Shown here piece by piece: positions 1 through 5,253 of a stretch of 5,436 bases of DNA (positions are counted from its first letter, which is position 1; each line of letters starts with the position of its first letter). The DNA is from an uncultured Butyricicoccus sp. (GTDB lineage: Bacteria; Bacillota; Clostridia; Oscillospirales; Butyricicoccaceae). Below the pieces are notes generated by a model. The model did not search any database. It saw only the letters and a list, made by a program, of their open reading frames with translations, and was not told the origin of the DNA. The stretch is taken from assembly GCA_900555465.1 (NCBI GenBank), contig USLE01000113.1, positions 1 to 5,436 of the forward strand, in the 5' to 3' direction. The position numbers and the translations under genes were made by a program.

Positions 1-315
1 GATCTGATCATCGGCATCGTGTTCCTGTGCAACAACTGGCTGGCGGCGGAGCTGCTGCCCTACCTGCTCGCCGCGTGGGCGATCGCGTCCGGCGTGATCA
101 AATGCGTGGGCGCGCTGGTCTACCGCGGGTTCGGGATGCCCTTCTGGGGGGCGCAGTTTGCAGTCGGCGTGGTCGTGCTGGTGTTCGGTCTGGTAACGCT
201 GTTCCGCCCGGCGGTCGCGGCGGTGGCGGTTGCAGCGATCGTTGCGATCGTGCTGATCGCACAGGGGCTGATGGCGATCATGCGCGGCCTGTTCTCCTCC
301 TTTCCGAAGCATTAA
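1..315 (+). CDS. DUF308/HdeD-like integral membrane protein, 3' end only
   Basis: The open frame enters from the left edge in frame 1 and ends at TAA 313-315, giving the last 104 residues of a longer protein. What is visible is almost wholly hydrophobic, with about three membrane helices (visible residues roughly 19-39, 48-69 and 71-93) separated by short basic turns such as YRG and MRG. The layout of a helix, a short polar turn, a tryptophan-containing helix start (PFWGAQF), and a helix ending in a small-residue-rich stretch followed by Q-G-L resembles the repeated helix pairs of the DUF308/HdeD family. HdeD is linked to acid resistance in E. coli, but most Firmicute members have no known role, so no function is assigned. 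The GTG at 19 is an internal codon, because the frame is open to position 1. It converges on ung with a shared terminator between them. The family call is from hydropathy pattern and is moderate. Confidence 0.6.
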   Translation, partial: DLIIGIVFLCNNWLAAELLPYLLAAWAIASGVIKCVGALVYRGFGMPFWGAQFAVGVVVLVFGLVTLFRPAVAAVAVAAIVAIVLIAQGLMAIMRGLFSSFPKH

Positions 316-319
316 AACA

Positions 320-359
320 AAAAAAGAACGGCTGTCTATCCGGACAGCCGTTCTTTTTT
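320..359. terminator. Bidirectional intrinsic terminator between the DUF308-like gene and ung
   Basis: Left arm 320-336 and right arm 343-359 are perfectly complementary over 17 bp, with a six-base loop (TATCCG, 337-342). The core GAACGGCTGTC is flanked by six A on the left and six T on the right, so transcripts from either strand end in a GC stem followed by a U run. It lies 5 nt after the stop of the upstream gene and 3 nt after the stop of ung (read on the - strand). It therefore serves both convergent genes. Confidence 0.93.
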
Positions 360-361
360 GC

Positions 362-1036
362 TCATTCGTGGTTCAGGTCCCAGTCGATCGGCTCGATGCC
401 GTTGCTTTCCAGGAATGCGTTGCATCTGGAAAAGTGTTTGCAGCCGAAAAAGCCGTTATAGGCCGACAGCGGCGACGGATGCGCACACTCGAGCACCAGA
501 TGCTGCGGCGCGGTGATCAGGCTTTTCTTGCTGCGCGCGTTCCCGCCCCAGAGCAGGAACACCACCGGCCGCTCATGCGCATTGAGCTTCTGGATGACGT
601 GGTCGGTGAAGGTCGTCCAGCCAATATTCTTGTGGCTGTTAGCCTGCCCGCGGCGCACGGTCAGGGTGGTGTTGAGCAGCAGCACACCGCGCTCGGCCCA
701 GCGGGTCAGCGTGCCGTCCCTGGGCGGCTGGATGCCCAGATCGTCGCGCAGCTCCTTGAAGATGTTTTGCAGGCTCGGTGGCGGCTGCACGCCGGGCTGC
801 ACGGAAAAGCACAGCCCGTGCGCCTGCCCGGGGCCGTGGTAGGGGTCCTGCCCGAGGATGACGGCTTTGACGTCCGCATAGGCGGTGTACTTGAGCGCGT
901 TGAAAATATCGTTCATCGGGGGATAGATGGTCTGCTCGGCGTATTCCTTTTTGAGCCAGTAGCGGATGCGTTTGTAATATTCCTGCTCAAATTCGCCGGC
1001 GAGGATCTCGTCCCAGTCGTTTCCCAAATGTACCAT
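362..1036 (-). CDS. ung: Uracil-DNA glycosylase, family 1 (base excision repair)
   Basis: Cytoplasmic repair enzyme that removes uracil from DNA by cleaving the N-glycosidic bond, leaving an abasic site. The 224-residue product matches the usual bacterial Ung length (about 220-230). Motif 1 GQDPYH is at residues 62-67, with the catalytic water-activating Asp64 and Tyr66. Phe77 (in LCFSV) is the uracil-stacking residue, Asn122 (in LLLNTTLTV) the uracil-recognising Asn, and HPSPLS at 186-191 carries the catalytic His186 and the Leu190 that intercalates into the helix. All key residues are present, so it should be active. The start is ATG 1036-1034, chosen because it has GGGAGG five bases upstream and yields the canonical N-terminus (MVHLGNDW). 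The frame is open further upstream, but only through promoter sequence. It is divergent from the GntR operon, ends at the shared terminator, and appears to be a single-gene unit. Confidence 0.97.
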   Translation of the reverse strand: MVHLGNDWDEILAGEFEQEYYKRIRYWLKKEYAEQTIYPPMNDIFNALKYTAYADVKAVILGQDPYHGPGQAHGLCFSVQPGVQPPPSLQNIFKELRDDLGIQPPRDGTLTRWAERGVLLLNTTLTVRRGQANSHKNIGWTTFTDHVIQKLNAHERPVVFLLWGGNARSKKSLITAPQHLVLECAHPSPLSAYNGFFGCKHFSRCNAFLESNGIEPIDWDLNHE

Positions 1037-1041
1037 GAAGG

Positions 1042-1047
1042 CCTCCC
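1042..1047 (-). promoter_or_regulatory. Ribosome binding site of ung (fixes the start)
   Basis: Read on the - strand this is GGGAGG followed by five bases (CCTTC) and then ATG at 1036-1034. It settles the start at residue M of MVHLGNDW instead of any codon in the longer open frame that runs back to 1288. Confidence 0.85.
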
Positions 1048-1064
1048 AGTAGGTATTTGCTATG

Positions 1065-1093
1065 ATTATACCACAAGCTGCGGCAAAAAGCGA
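1065..1093 (-). promoter_or_regulatory. Probable extended -10 promoter for ung
   Basis: On the - strand a perfect TATAAT (1070 down to 1065) is preceded by TGG, giving an extended -10 element. With a 17-base spacer the -35 position would be TCGCTT (1093-1088), a poor match, which the TGN extension may offset. Transcription would start near 1058, about 20 bases before the ATG, leaving a short leader with the ribosome binding site. The predicted -35 abuts the -35 of the divergent operon promoter. Confidence 0.6.
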
Positions 1094-1122
1094 TTGACAA
1101 AATCGGAAAGCTCTGTTATACT
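1094..1122 (+). promoter_or_regulatory. Strong sigma-A-type promoter of the GntR-ABC-VanZ operon
   Basis: A perfect TTGACA (1094-1099), an ideal 17-base spacer and TATACT (1117-1122) preceded by TGT (1114-1116) make an extended -10 promoter, one mismatch from full consensus. The start point should be near 1129. A promoter this strong ahead of a local regulator suggests that expression is held down by a repressor. The inverted repeat placed over the predicted start point fits this. Confidence 0.85.
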
Positions 1123-1125
1123 CCA

Positions 1126-1150
1126 AGTGTACTAAGACATACAGTACAGA
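1126..1150 (+). promoter_or_regulatory. Candidate operator for the YtrA-type GntR repressor
   Basis: The perfect inverted repeat TGTACT (1128-1133), nine bases, AGTACA (1143-1148) covers the predicted transcription start. Written another way it is AGTGTA, 13 bases, TACAGA. As I recall, the operator of B. subtilis YtrA is AGTGTA, 13 bases, TACACT, so the left half matches fully and the right half in four of six positions with identical spacing. The placement just downstream of the -10 of the operon whose first gene encodes a YtrA-type regulator suggests autorepression. The binding itself is inferred. Confidence 0.7.
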
Positions 1151-1163
1151 TAGAACACAACGG

Positions 1164-1170
1164 AAAGGAG
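1164..1170 (+). promoter_or_regulatory. Ribosome binding site of the gntR gene, next to an ATG-TGA start-stop
   Basis: AAAGGAG is followed by nine bases and then the GTG start at 1180-1182. Seven bases after the site there is an ATG (1178-1180) that is read directly into TGA (1181-1183), so it cannot start a protein. The only productive start is the overlapping GTG in the +2 frame. The site therefore fixes the regulator's start and also presents ribosomes with a one-codon decoy. Confidence 0.8.
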
Positions 1171-1179
1171 ACGCGCGAT

Positions 1180-1551
1180 GTGATAAAAATAGATTATCGG
1201 GACCCACGGCCGATCTATGAGCAGGTGGTGGACGGCATCGAGGAGCTTGCGCTGCGCGGGGCGCTGCCCGCGGATACCCAGATTCCAAGCGTGCGCCAGC
1301 TGGCGATGGAGCTTTCGATCAACCCGAACACCATCCAACGCGCATACGGAGAGCTGGAACGGCGCGGCGTGATCTACGCGGCCAAAGGGCGGGGGAACTT
1401 TATTTCGGATAACATGGAGGCGCTGCGCGCGGACCGGCTGCAAGAGATTGGCGCGCAGATCAGCGCATTGGCGGACCGGGCGCGCACGCTTGGCGCGACC
1501 GAGGACCAGCTGCACGGCTGGCTGGAGAAGAAAGGAGAGGATAGGGCATGA
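1180..1551 (+). CDS. GntR-family transcriptional repressor, YtrA subfamily
   Basis: A 123-residue DNA-binding regulator, the short form typical of the YtrA subfamily: a winged helix-turn-helix and only a short helical tail, without the large ligand-binding domain of FadR- or HutC-type GntR proteins. The winged helix spans about residues 10-77. It includes IPSVRQLAMELSINPNT (35-51), the recognition helix region TIQRAYGELERRG (51-63) and the wing VIYAAKGRGNFIS (64-76), all classic GntR signatures. Residues about 82-118 form the probable dimerisation helices. The start is GTG 1180, set by AAAGGAG nine bases upstream; starting later would cut into the DNA-binding domain. It overlaps the ABC ATPase start by four bases (ATGA, 1548-1551), so the two are probably translationally coupled. 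Members of this subfamily usually repress a neighbouring ABC transporter, and a matching inverted repeat sits at the operon's predicted start point. The inducing signal is not visible in the sequence. Confidence 0.93.
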   Translation: MIKIDYRDPRPIYEQVVDGIEELALRGALPADTQIPSVRQLAMELSINPNTIQRAYGELERRGVIYAAKGRGNFISDNMEALRADRLQEIGAQISALADRARTLGATEDQLHGWLEKKGEDRA

Positions 1552-2447
1552 TTACGGCTGAAAACGCAACCAAGCGCTTTGGCGATATCACTGCGGTCGA
1601 TCATGTCTGCGCGGAGGTGCGGGACGGCTCGGTCTACGGCCTGATCGGCTCCAACGGCGCGGGCAAATCGACCTTTTTGCGCATGCTGGCAGGCATTTTG
1701 TCCCCGGATGAGGGCGCGGTGCGCATCGACGGGGCGGATATTTTTGAAAACATAGCGCTCAAGGAGCGGTTTTTCTTCATTTCCGACGAGCAGTTCTTTT
1801 TCCCGAACAGCACGCCTGCGGAGATGAAAAACTACTACAAGCGGTTTTACCGCCGGTTCGACGAGGACCGCTACCGCAAGCTGATGGACGGCTTCGGCCT
1901 GAATGAGAACCGCAAGATCCGCACGTTCTCCAAGGGCATGAAAAAGCAGGTTTCGGTCATCTGCGGCCTTTGCGCGGGTACGGACTACCTGTTCTGCGAC
2001 GAGACCTTCGACGGCCTCGACCCGGTCGTGCGGCAGACGGTCAAGAGCCTGTTTGCCGAGGACGTGGAGAGCCGCGGCCTGACCCCGGTCATCGCGTCGC
2101 ACAACCTGCGCGAGCTCGAGGATATCTGCGACCATGTCGGCCTGCTGCACCGCGGCGGCATCCTGTTCTCGCGCGATCTGGACGAGATGAAGCTCGGCAT
2201 GTTCAAAATGCAGTGCATTTTTACCGAGGAGCTGCCCGAGAACGCATGGGCGGGCATCGATGTGATGCGTCTCGACCGGCGCGGCTCGCTCTACACCCTG
2301 ACCGCGCGCGGCAGCCGCGAGGAGCTGCTTGCCAAGGTCAACGCCATGAATCCCAGCTTCTGCGAGCTGCTGCCGCTGACGCTGGAGGAAATCTTTATCA
2401 ATGAAACGGAGGTGGCAGGCTATGACATCAAAAAGCTTCTCTTCTAA
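1548..2447 (+). CDS. ABC transporter ATP-binding protein (YtrB/BcrA-like)
   Basis: A 299-residue cytoplasmic ATPase subunit that would drive the permease encoded next. Motifs in order: Walker A GSNGAGKS (34-41), a likely Q-loop at SDEQ (79-82), signature FSKGMKKQ (127-134), Walker B YLFCDE (147-152) with catalytic Glu152, D-loop GLD (156-158) and switch His185 in ASHN. All catalytic elements are intact. The FSKGM signature instead of LSGGQ is common in the ABC-2 exporter group (YtrB, BcrA, EcsA types). Residues about 210-299 form the usual C-terminal extension, which may contact the permease. The start ATG 1548 overlaps the gntR stop (ATGA) and has AAAGGAG (1531-1537) ten bases upstream, inside the gntR gene. 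Its own 3' end runs 26 bases into the permease gene. The substrate cannot be read from this subunit; export or envelope-stress detoxification is inferred from context. Confidence 0.94.
   Translation: MITAENATKRFGDITAVDHVCAEVRDGSVYGLIGSNGAGKSTFLRMLAGILSPDEGAVRIDGADIFENIALKERFFFISDEQFFFPNSTPAEMKNYYKRFYRRFDEDRYRKLMDGFGLNENRKIRTFSKGMKKQVSVICGLCAGTDYLFCDETFDGLDPVVRQTVKSLFAEDVESRGLTPVIASHNLRELEDICDHVGLLHRGGILFSRDLDEMKLGMFKMQCIFTEELPENAWAGIDVMRLDRRGSLYTLTARGSREELLAKVNAMNPSFCELLPLTLEEIFINETEVAGYDIKKLLF
2408..2412 (+). promoter_or_regulatory. Ribosome binding site that sets the permease start
   Basis: GGAGG lies nine bases ahead of ATG 2422-2424 and inside the end of the ATPase gene. The in-frame ATG at 2401 lies upstream of this site and has no purine-rich site of its own at the right distance, so 2422 is the better start. 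The permease therefore begins MTSKSF. Confidence 0.8.
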
Positions 2448-4536
2448 GGGCCTGCTGGGGAACAGCATGCGCCGCAACCTGTGGGCGCTGGTGCTCTCGG
2501 GCGTGGGCTTTTTCCTGAGCCTGCTGCTGCCGGCGCTGATGACCATGCAGAACGCACTCGAGCAGCGCGTGCTGGATCTGAAGGAGCTGTCGCAGGCAAA
2601 TGTCGAGCTCAACTGGCAGAACGCGATGAACAATGCCGCGTCCATGCTGAGCGGTGGCAACCTGTTTGTTAAGATCGTATTCATTGTGCTGGCGGTCGTG
2701 TGCGGCGTGGCGATGTTCGCCTATCTGCACTCGCGCCAGAAGGTTGATTTTTACCACAGCCTGCCGATTTCGCGCACGCGGCTGTTTGCGAACAACTTTT
2801 TGACCGGCGTTGTCTGCACGTTTTCGACCTATCTGGTCATGCTGGCCATCACGGTCGGCTGCGCCTATGCGATGGGCTGCGGCGAGGCGGTGCGTTGGGA
2901 CGAGATCGGCGGCGCGGTACTGTGCAATCTGATCGTGTTCCTGCTGATTTATGCGCTGACCGTGCTGACCACCGTCATTTGCGGCAACACGATCATCACC
3001 CTGCTGCTGCTCGCGTGGGTGTTCTTCTCGCCCATGCTGGTGCGTGTATTGCAGTTCTGCCTGTTTGATAAGTTTTACGACACCTTTACCGCCAATGCGG
3101 GACAGTTGGTGGGTGCGATCCGACTGACGCCGGTGGTTCAGTATTTTGTGCTGCACGGCACACATTATATCGGCGAGCATGTCATGGGCGTCCTGCAGCC
3201 CGGCGAATCGGCGCTCGGCCTGCTGATCGGCTATCTGATCGCCGCCGCAGTAGTGACCGCGCTGGCGCTCTTCCTGTTCCGCATCCGAAAGAGCGAACGG
3301 GCGGGCACTGCGCTCGCGTTTACCCCGACAAAGCTGCCGATCAAGGTGTATATGTGCCTTACGATGGGCGTTGCATTTGGCTGGGTGTTCGGCATGATTG
3401 CCGGCAATTTCTGGTTCTGGCCGGGCCTTGTGATCGGCACCGTGCTGTTCCACTGGATCGTGGAGATCATCTATGCGTTCGATTTCCGCGCGATCTTCGC
3501 CAAGCCGCTGCACCTGCTGGCCATTCTGGTGGTGCTGGTCGCGGGCATGCTCGCGATGCAGTTTGATGTCACCGGCTACGACACCTGGCTGCCCAACCAC
3601 GACGACCTGACCGCGGTGGATATTTACGGCGGCAGCGGAGAGCCCGCGCTGACCGACCCGTCGAACATCGACGCCGCGCACCGGCTGATGGAGCTGGGGG
3701 TGCAGGCTGCGCAGGAGGAAGATACGGACGATGACAACAGTCTGAGCTATACTTTTGTAACGGTCAACTGCCAGATGGGCAGCCGCACGGCGGCGCGGCA
3801 GTATAGGATCCCCGAAACGGAGGAGGTCAATGCGCTGCTCGACCAGATTGAACAGTCCGAGGAGTATAAGCGCGCCAAGTGGCCGTTGTTCAATTTTGAT
3901 ACGGCCTCGACCGATCCTGAGCGCCAGCCAATGATTACCGTAAATGTGGAAACGGCCGACGGCATAAGCTCTGTGGAACTGCACCAGCCCGGTCAGATCA
4001 CGCAGGTGATCGAAACGCTCCGCGAGGAAGCGCTCGCGGAAACGCAGGACAGCAGGCCGGTCATGGGCGTTGAGCTGTACTATCTGGACAGCGAAGGCGA
4101 TCAGGAGTATCGCGGCTCAGCCAGCGTGACCGAGGCAAATACCAAGACGGTTGCCCTGATCGAGCAGCTGACCGGACTGACCCCTGTACCCATGCGTGCG
4201 GAGGATATCGACCGGATGTGGATCGAATATCTTGTGTCGCTCAGCTCGGATGTAAGCGAGTGGCAGACGGTCGAGGTGACCGATCCTGCGGATATACAGG
4301 CATTGCTTGACAATGCGTTTACCAATTATCTGACTGGGACGGACAGCAATCGCTATGCGAACAGAGAGAACTATACGGTGGATATCTGTGTAGCGATGGA
4401 GACCGGGGAGCAGCGGTATCTCCAATATCTGCAGTCGGACTGGCCGGCCGAGATCGTCGACAAGTACCGCCCGGACGGACCGAGTGAAGGTGCGCCGGAA
4501 AACGGCATAGCGACGACTGCAGAGGCGGTATCGTGA
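2422..4536 (+). CDS. ABC-2-type permease with a large C-terminal extracytoplasmic domain
   Basis: A 704-residue membrane partner of the preceding ATPase. I see nine likely membrane helices at about residues 22-40, 83-101, 127-149, 163-187, 190-212, 264-287, 308-327, 331-352 and 364-380. The basic stretches (MRRN near 16; HSRQKVDFYHSLPISRTR at 103-120; RIRKSER at 287-293; the RAIFAK loop near 356) all fall on the cytoplasmic side. The YHSLPISR loop is typical of ABC-2 permeases of YtrC/bacitracin-exporter type. An odd helix number with the N-terminus inside places residues about 382-704 outside the cell. This tail is acidic and polar, rich in Asp, Glu and Thr, with no catalytic motif I recognise; it may correspond to a domain of unknown function found on Firmicute permeases (possibly DUF6449, from memory). 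The gene overlaps the ATPase by 26 bases and the VanZ gene by four. There is no second permease gene, so a homodimer is likely. Substrate unknown. Confidence 0.88.
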   Translation: MTSKSFSSKGLLGNSMRRNLWALVLSGVGFFLSLLLPALMTMQNALEQRVLDLKELSQANVELNWQNAMNNAASMLSGGNLFVKIVFIVLAVVCGVAMFAYLHSRQKVDFYHSLPISRTRLFANNFLTGVVCTFSTYLVMLAITVGCAYAMGCGEAVRWDEIGGAVLCNLIVFLLIYALTVLTTVICGNTIITLLLLAWVFFSPMLVRVLQFCLFDKFYDTFTANAGQLVGAIRLTPVVQYFVLHGTHYIGEHVMGVLQPGESALGLLIGYLIAAAVVTALALFLFRIRKSERAGTALAFTPTKLPIKVYMCLTMGVAFGWVFGMIAGNFWFWPGLVIGTVLFHWIVEIIYAFDFRAIFAKPLHLLAILVVLVAGMLAMQFDVTGYDTWLPNHDDLTAVDIYGGSGEPALTDPSNIDAAHRLMELGVQAAQEEDTDDDNSLSYTFVTVNCQMGSRTAARQYRIPETEEVNALLDQIEQSEEYKRAKWPLFNFDTASTDPERQPMITVNVETADGISSVELHQPGQITQVIETLREEALAETQDSRPVMGVELYYLDSEGDQEYRGSASVTEANTKTVALIEQLTGLTPVPMRAEDIDRMWIEYLVSLSSDVSEWQTVEVTDPADIQALLDNAFTNYLTGTDSNRYANRENYTVDICVAMETGEQRYLQYLQSDWPAEIVDKYRPDGPSEGAPENGIATTAEAVS

Positions 4537-5069
4537 AAAGGCGCGACGTATGCGGCGTGATCGTGCTGCTGGTATATCTGATGGGTGTGGGGCTGGTGAC
4601 CGGCCCCTCGCTCTACCAGCTGCTGGCGGGCAATCTGCCGGAGCCGCGGTTAGAGCTGATCCCATTCGCCGACATTGTCACGATTTTGAGCGACCCGAAT
4701 TCGCCCGGGCTGGGCGTGGCGGCGAACATTGCGGGCAACGCGGCACTGCTCGCGCCTCTGGGGTTGCTGCTGCCGCTGTTCTGGCGGTATTTCGGGCGTG
4801 CAAAGCGCACCATCCTGTTCGGGTTCGGCGTATCGCTCAGCATTGAGATGATCCAGCTCATTGCGGGCGGCGTGACCTCGGTGGACGACCTGATTCTGAA
4901 CACCGCGGGCGCGGCGATCGGCTTTGCGCTGGCGAAGCTGCTGCTGCGGGCCTGCCCGCGTCTCGCCCCCAAGCGGCAGGGGCGCGCCCAGTGGGCGTAT
5001 CCGCTCGCGTGCTGGGCGGCAGTGATCGCACTCGCGACCCTGTCCGATGTGATGACCCTCGGGCTGTGA
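4533..5069 (+). CDS. VanZ-family membrane protein
   Basis: A 178-residue membrane protein of the VanZ-like family, last gene of the operon. The family hallmarks are in order: ELIPFADI (41-48) after the first helix, NIAGNAALLAPLG (65-77) at the second helix, Glu105 and Gln108 in SIEMIQL, then the SVDDLILNTAGAAIG block (116-130) with Asp118/Asp119, Asn123 and Gly126. Helices lie at about 7-24, 62-83, 92-111, 120-138 and 154-172. The founding VanZ gives low-level teicoplanin resistance by an unknown mechanism; most relatives have not been tested. The start is GTG 4533, overlapping the permease stop as GTGA, with a weak purine-rich site (AGAGG, 4521-4525), so translation probably depends on ribosomes finishing the permease. 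The grouping with a YtrA-type regulator and ABC exporter points to a cell-envelope or antibiotic-stress role, which is inference. The family call is firm. Confidence 0.9.
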   Translation: MKRRDVCGVIVLLVYLMGVGLVTGPSLYQLLAGNLPEPRLELIPFADIVTILSDPNSPGLGVAANIAGNAALLAPLGLLLPLFWRYFGRAKRTILFGFGVSLSIEMIQLIAGGVTSVDDLILNTAGAAIGFALAKLLLRACPRLAPKRQGRAQWAYPLACWAAVIALATLSDVMTLGL

Positions 5070-5097
5070 ATAAAAGGATAGAGAGTAACGGATAACG

Positions 5098-5127
5098 AAA
5101 GGGAGCACCCTGCAGGGCGCTCCCTTT
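5098..5127 (+). terminator. Hairpin terminator at the end of the operon
   Basis: AAAGGGAGC (5098-5106) pairs perfectly with GCTCCCTTT (5119-5127). Inside it, after one A/C mismatch, CCC and GGG pair around a TGCA loop, so the stem is about 12 bp. The U run after it is short (TTTGTAT), making it weaker than the hairpin at 320-359. It lies 28 bases after the VanZ stop. Read on the - strand it ends in TTTCGTT, so it may also stop transcripts from the convergent tex-like gene. Confidence 0.75.
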
Positions 5128-5165
5128 GTATATTCTCGTATAAACGGGCGCGCATTGCGCAATTC

Positions 5166-5190
5166 CCGTAGGGGCGGCCATCGGCCGCCC
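5166..5190. repeat. GC-rich hairpin repeat, unit 1 (CCGTAGGG type)
   Basis: CCGTAGGG (5166-5173) leads into a perfect 8-bp stem, GGGCGGCC (5172-5179) and GGCCGCCC (5183-5190), with a three-base ATC loop. The same eight-base lead recurs 46 bases downstream before another GC-rich stem. The pattern resembles the dispersed intergenic hairpin elements of gut Clostridia. It lacks a U run, so it is not a standard terminator. That it is a multi-copy genomic element is inferred from only two units here. Confidence 0.6.
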
Positions 5191-5211
5191 GCGTTCGCTG
5201 CTGCCGTCCTG

Positions 5212-5238
5212 CCGTAGGGCGCGACGACCCGGCGCGCC
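5212..5238. repeat. GC-rich hairpin repeat, unit 2 (CCGTAGGG type)
   Basis: CCGTAGGG (5212-5219) opens a second unit with arms GGCGCG (5218-5223) and CGCGCC (5233-5238) around a nine-base loop. It shares its lead with unit 1, but the stem sequence differs. This suggests related, diverged or compositionally different members of one repeat family, not a simple tandem duplication. It lies 15 bases beyond the stop of the tex-like gene. Confidence 0.5.
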
Positions 5239-5253
5239 AACTTATCCAACCGC

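Noticed and set aside
368..1135. + strand open frame opposite ung (255 codons)
   Set aside because: A shadow of ung. The - strand frame contains every catalytic motif of the enzyme, and this frame runs through the divergent promoter.
1123..1179. Riboswitch or attenuator in the operon leader
   Set aside because: The leader is only about 50 bases, and its single inverted repeat is better explained as a protein operator. There is no terminator or conserved RNA fold.
1037..1288. N-terminal extension of ung to 1288
   Set aside because: The extension crosses both promoters and the start of the gntR gene and has no family similarity. The ATG at 1036 has a good ribosome binding site and gives a normal-length enzyme.
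2401..2421. Upstream ATG at 2401 as the permease start
   Set aside because: The GGAGG site lies downstream of it and nine bases before the ATG at 2422, so the added seven residues are probably not translated as part of the permease.
1374..2684. Long - strand open frame opposite the gntR and ATPase genes (436 codons)
   Set aside because: It spans the complement of two clearly real genes, has low-complexity Ala/Arg/Gln/His-rich sequence and no recognisable motif.
2428..3984. Long - strand open frame opposite the permease (518 codons)
   Set aside because: Its translation is rich in Arg, His and Gln with no domain pattern, as expected from the complement of a GC-rich membrane protein gene. The + strand gene has full family features.
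5154..5163. ATTGCGCAAT palindrome between the terminator and the repeats
   Set aside because: A ten-base palindrome alone, with no second copy and no promoter nearby, is too weak to call an operator or integration site.
4650..5249. - strand open frames opposite the VanZ gene
   Set aside because: They run through the terminator and hairpin repeats and opposite a clear VanZ-family protein; no motif or ribosome binding site supports them.
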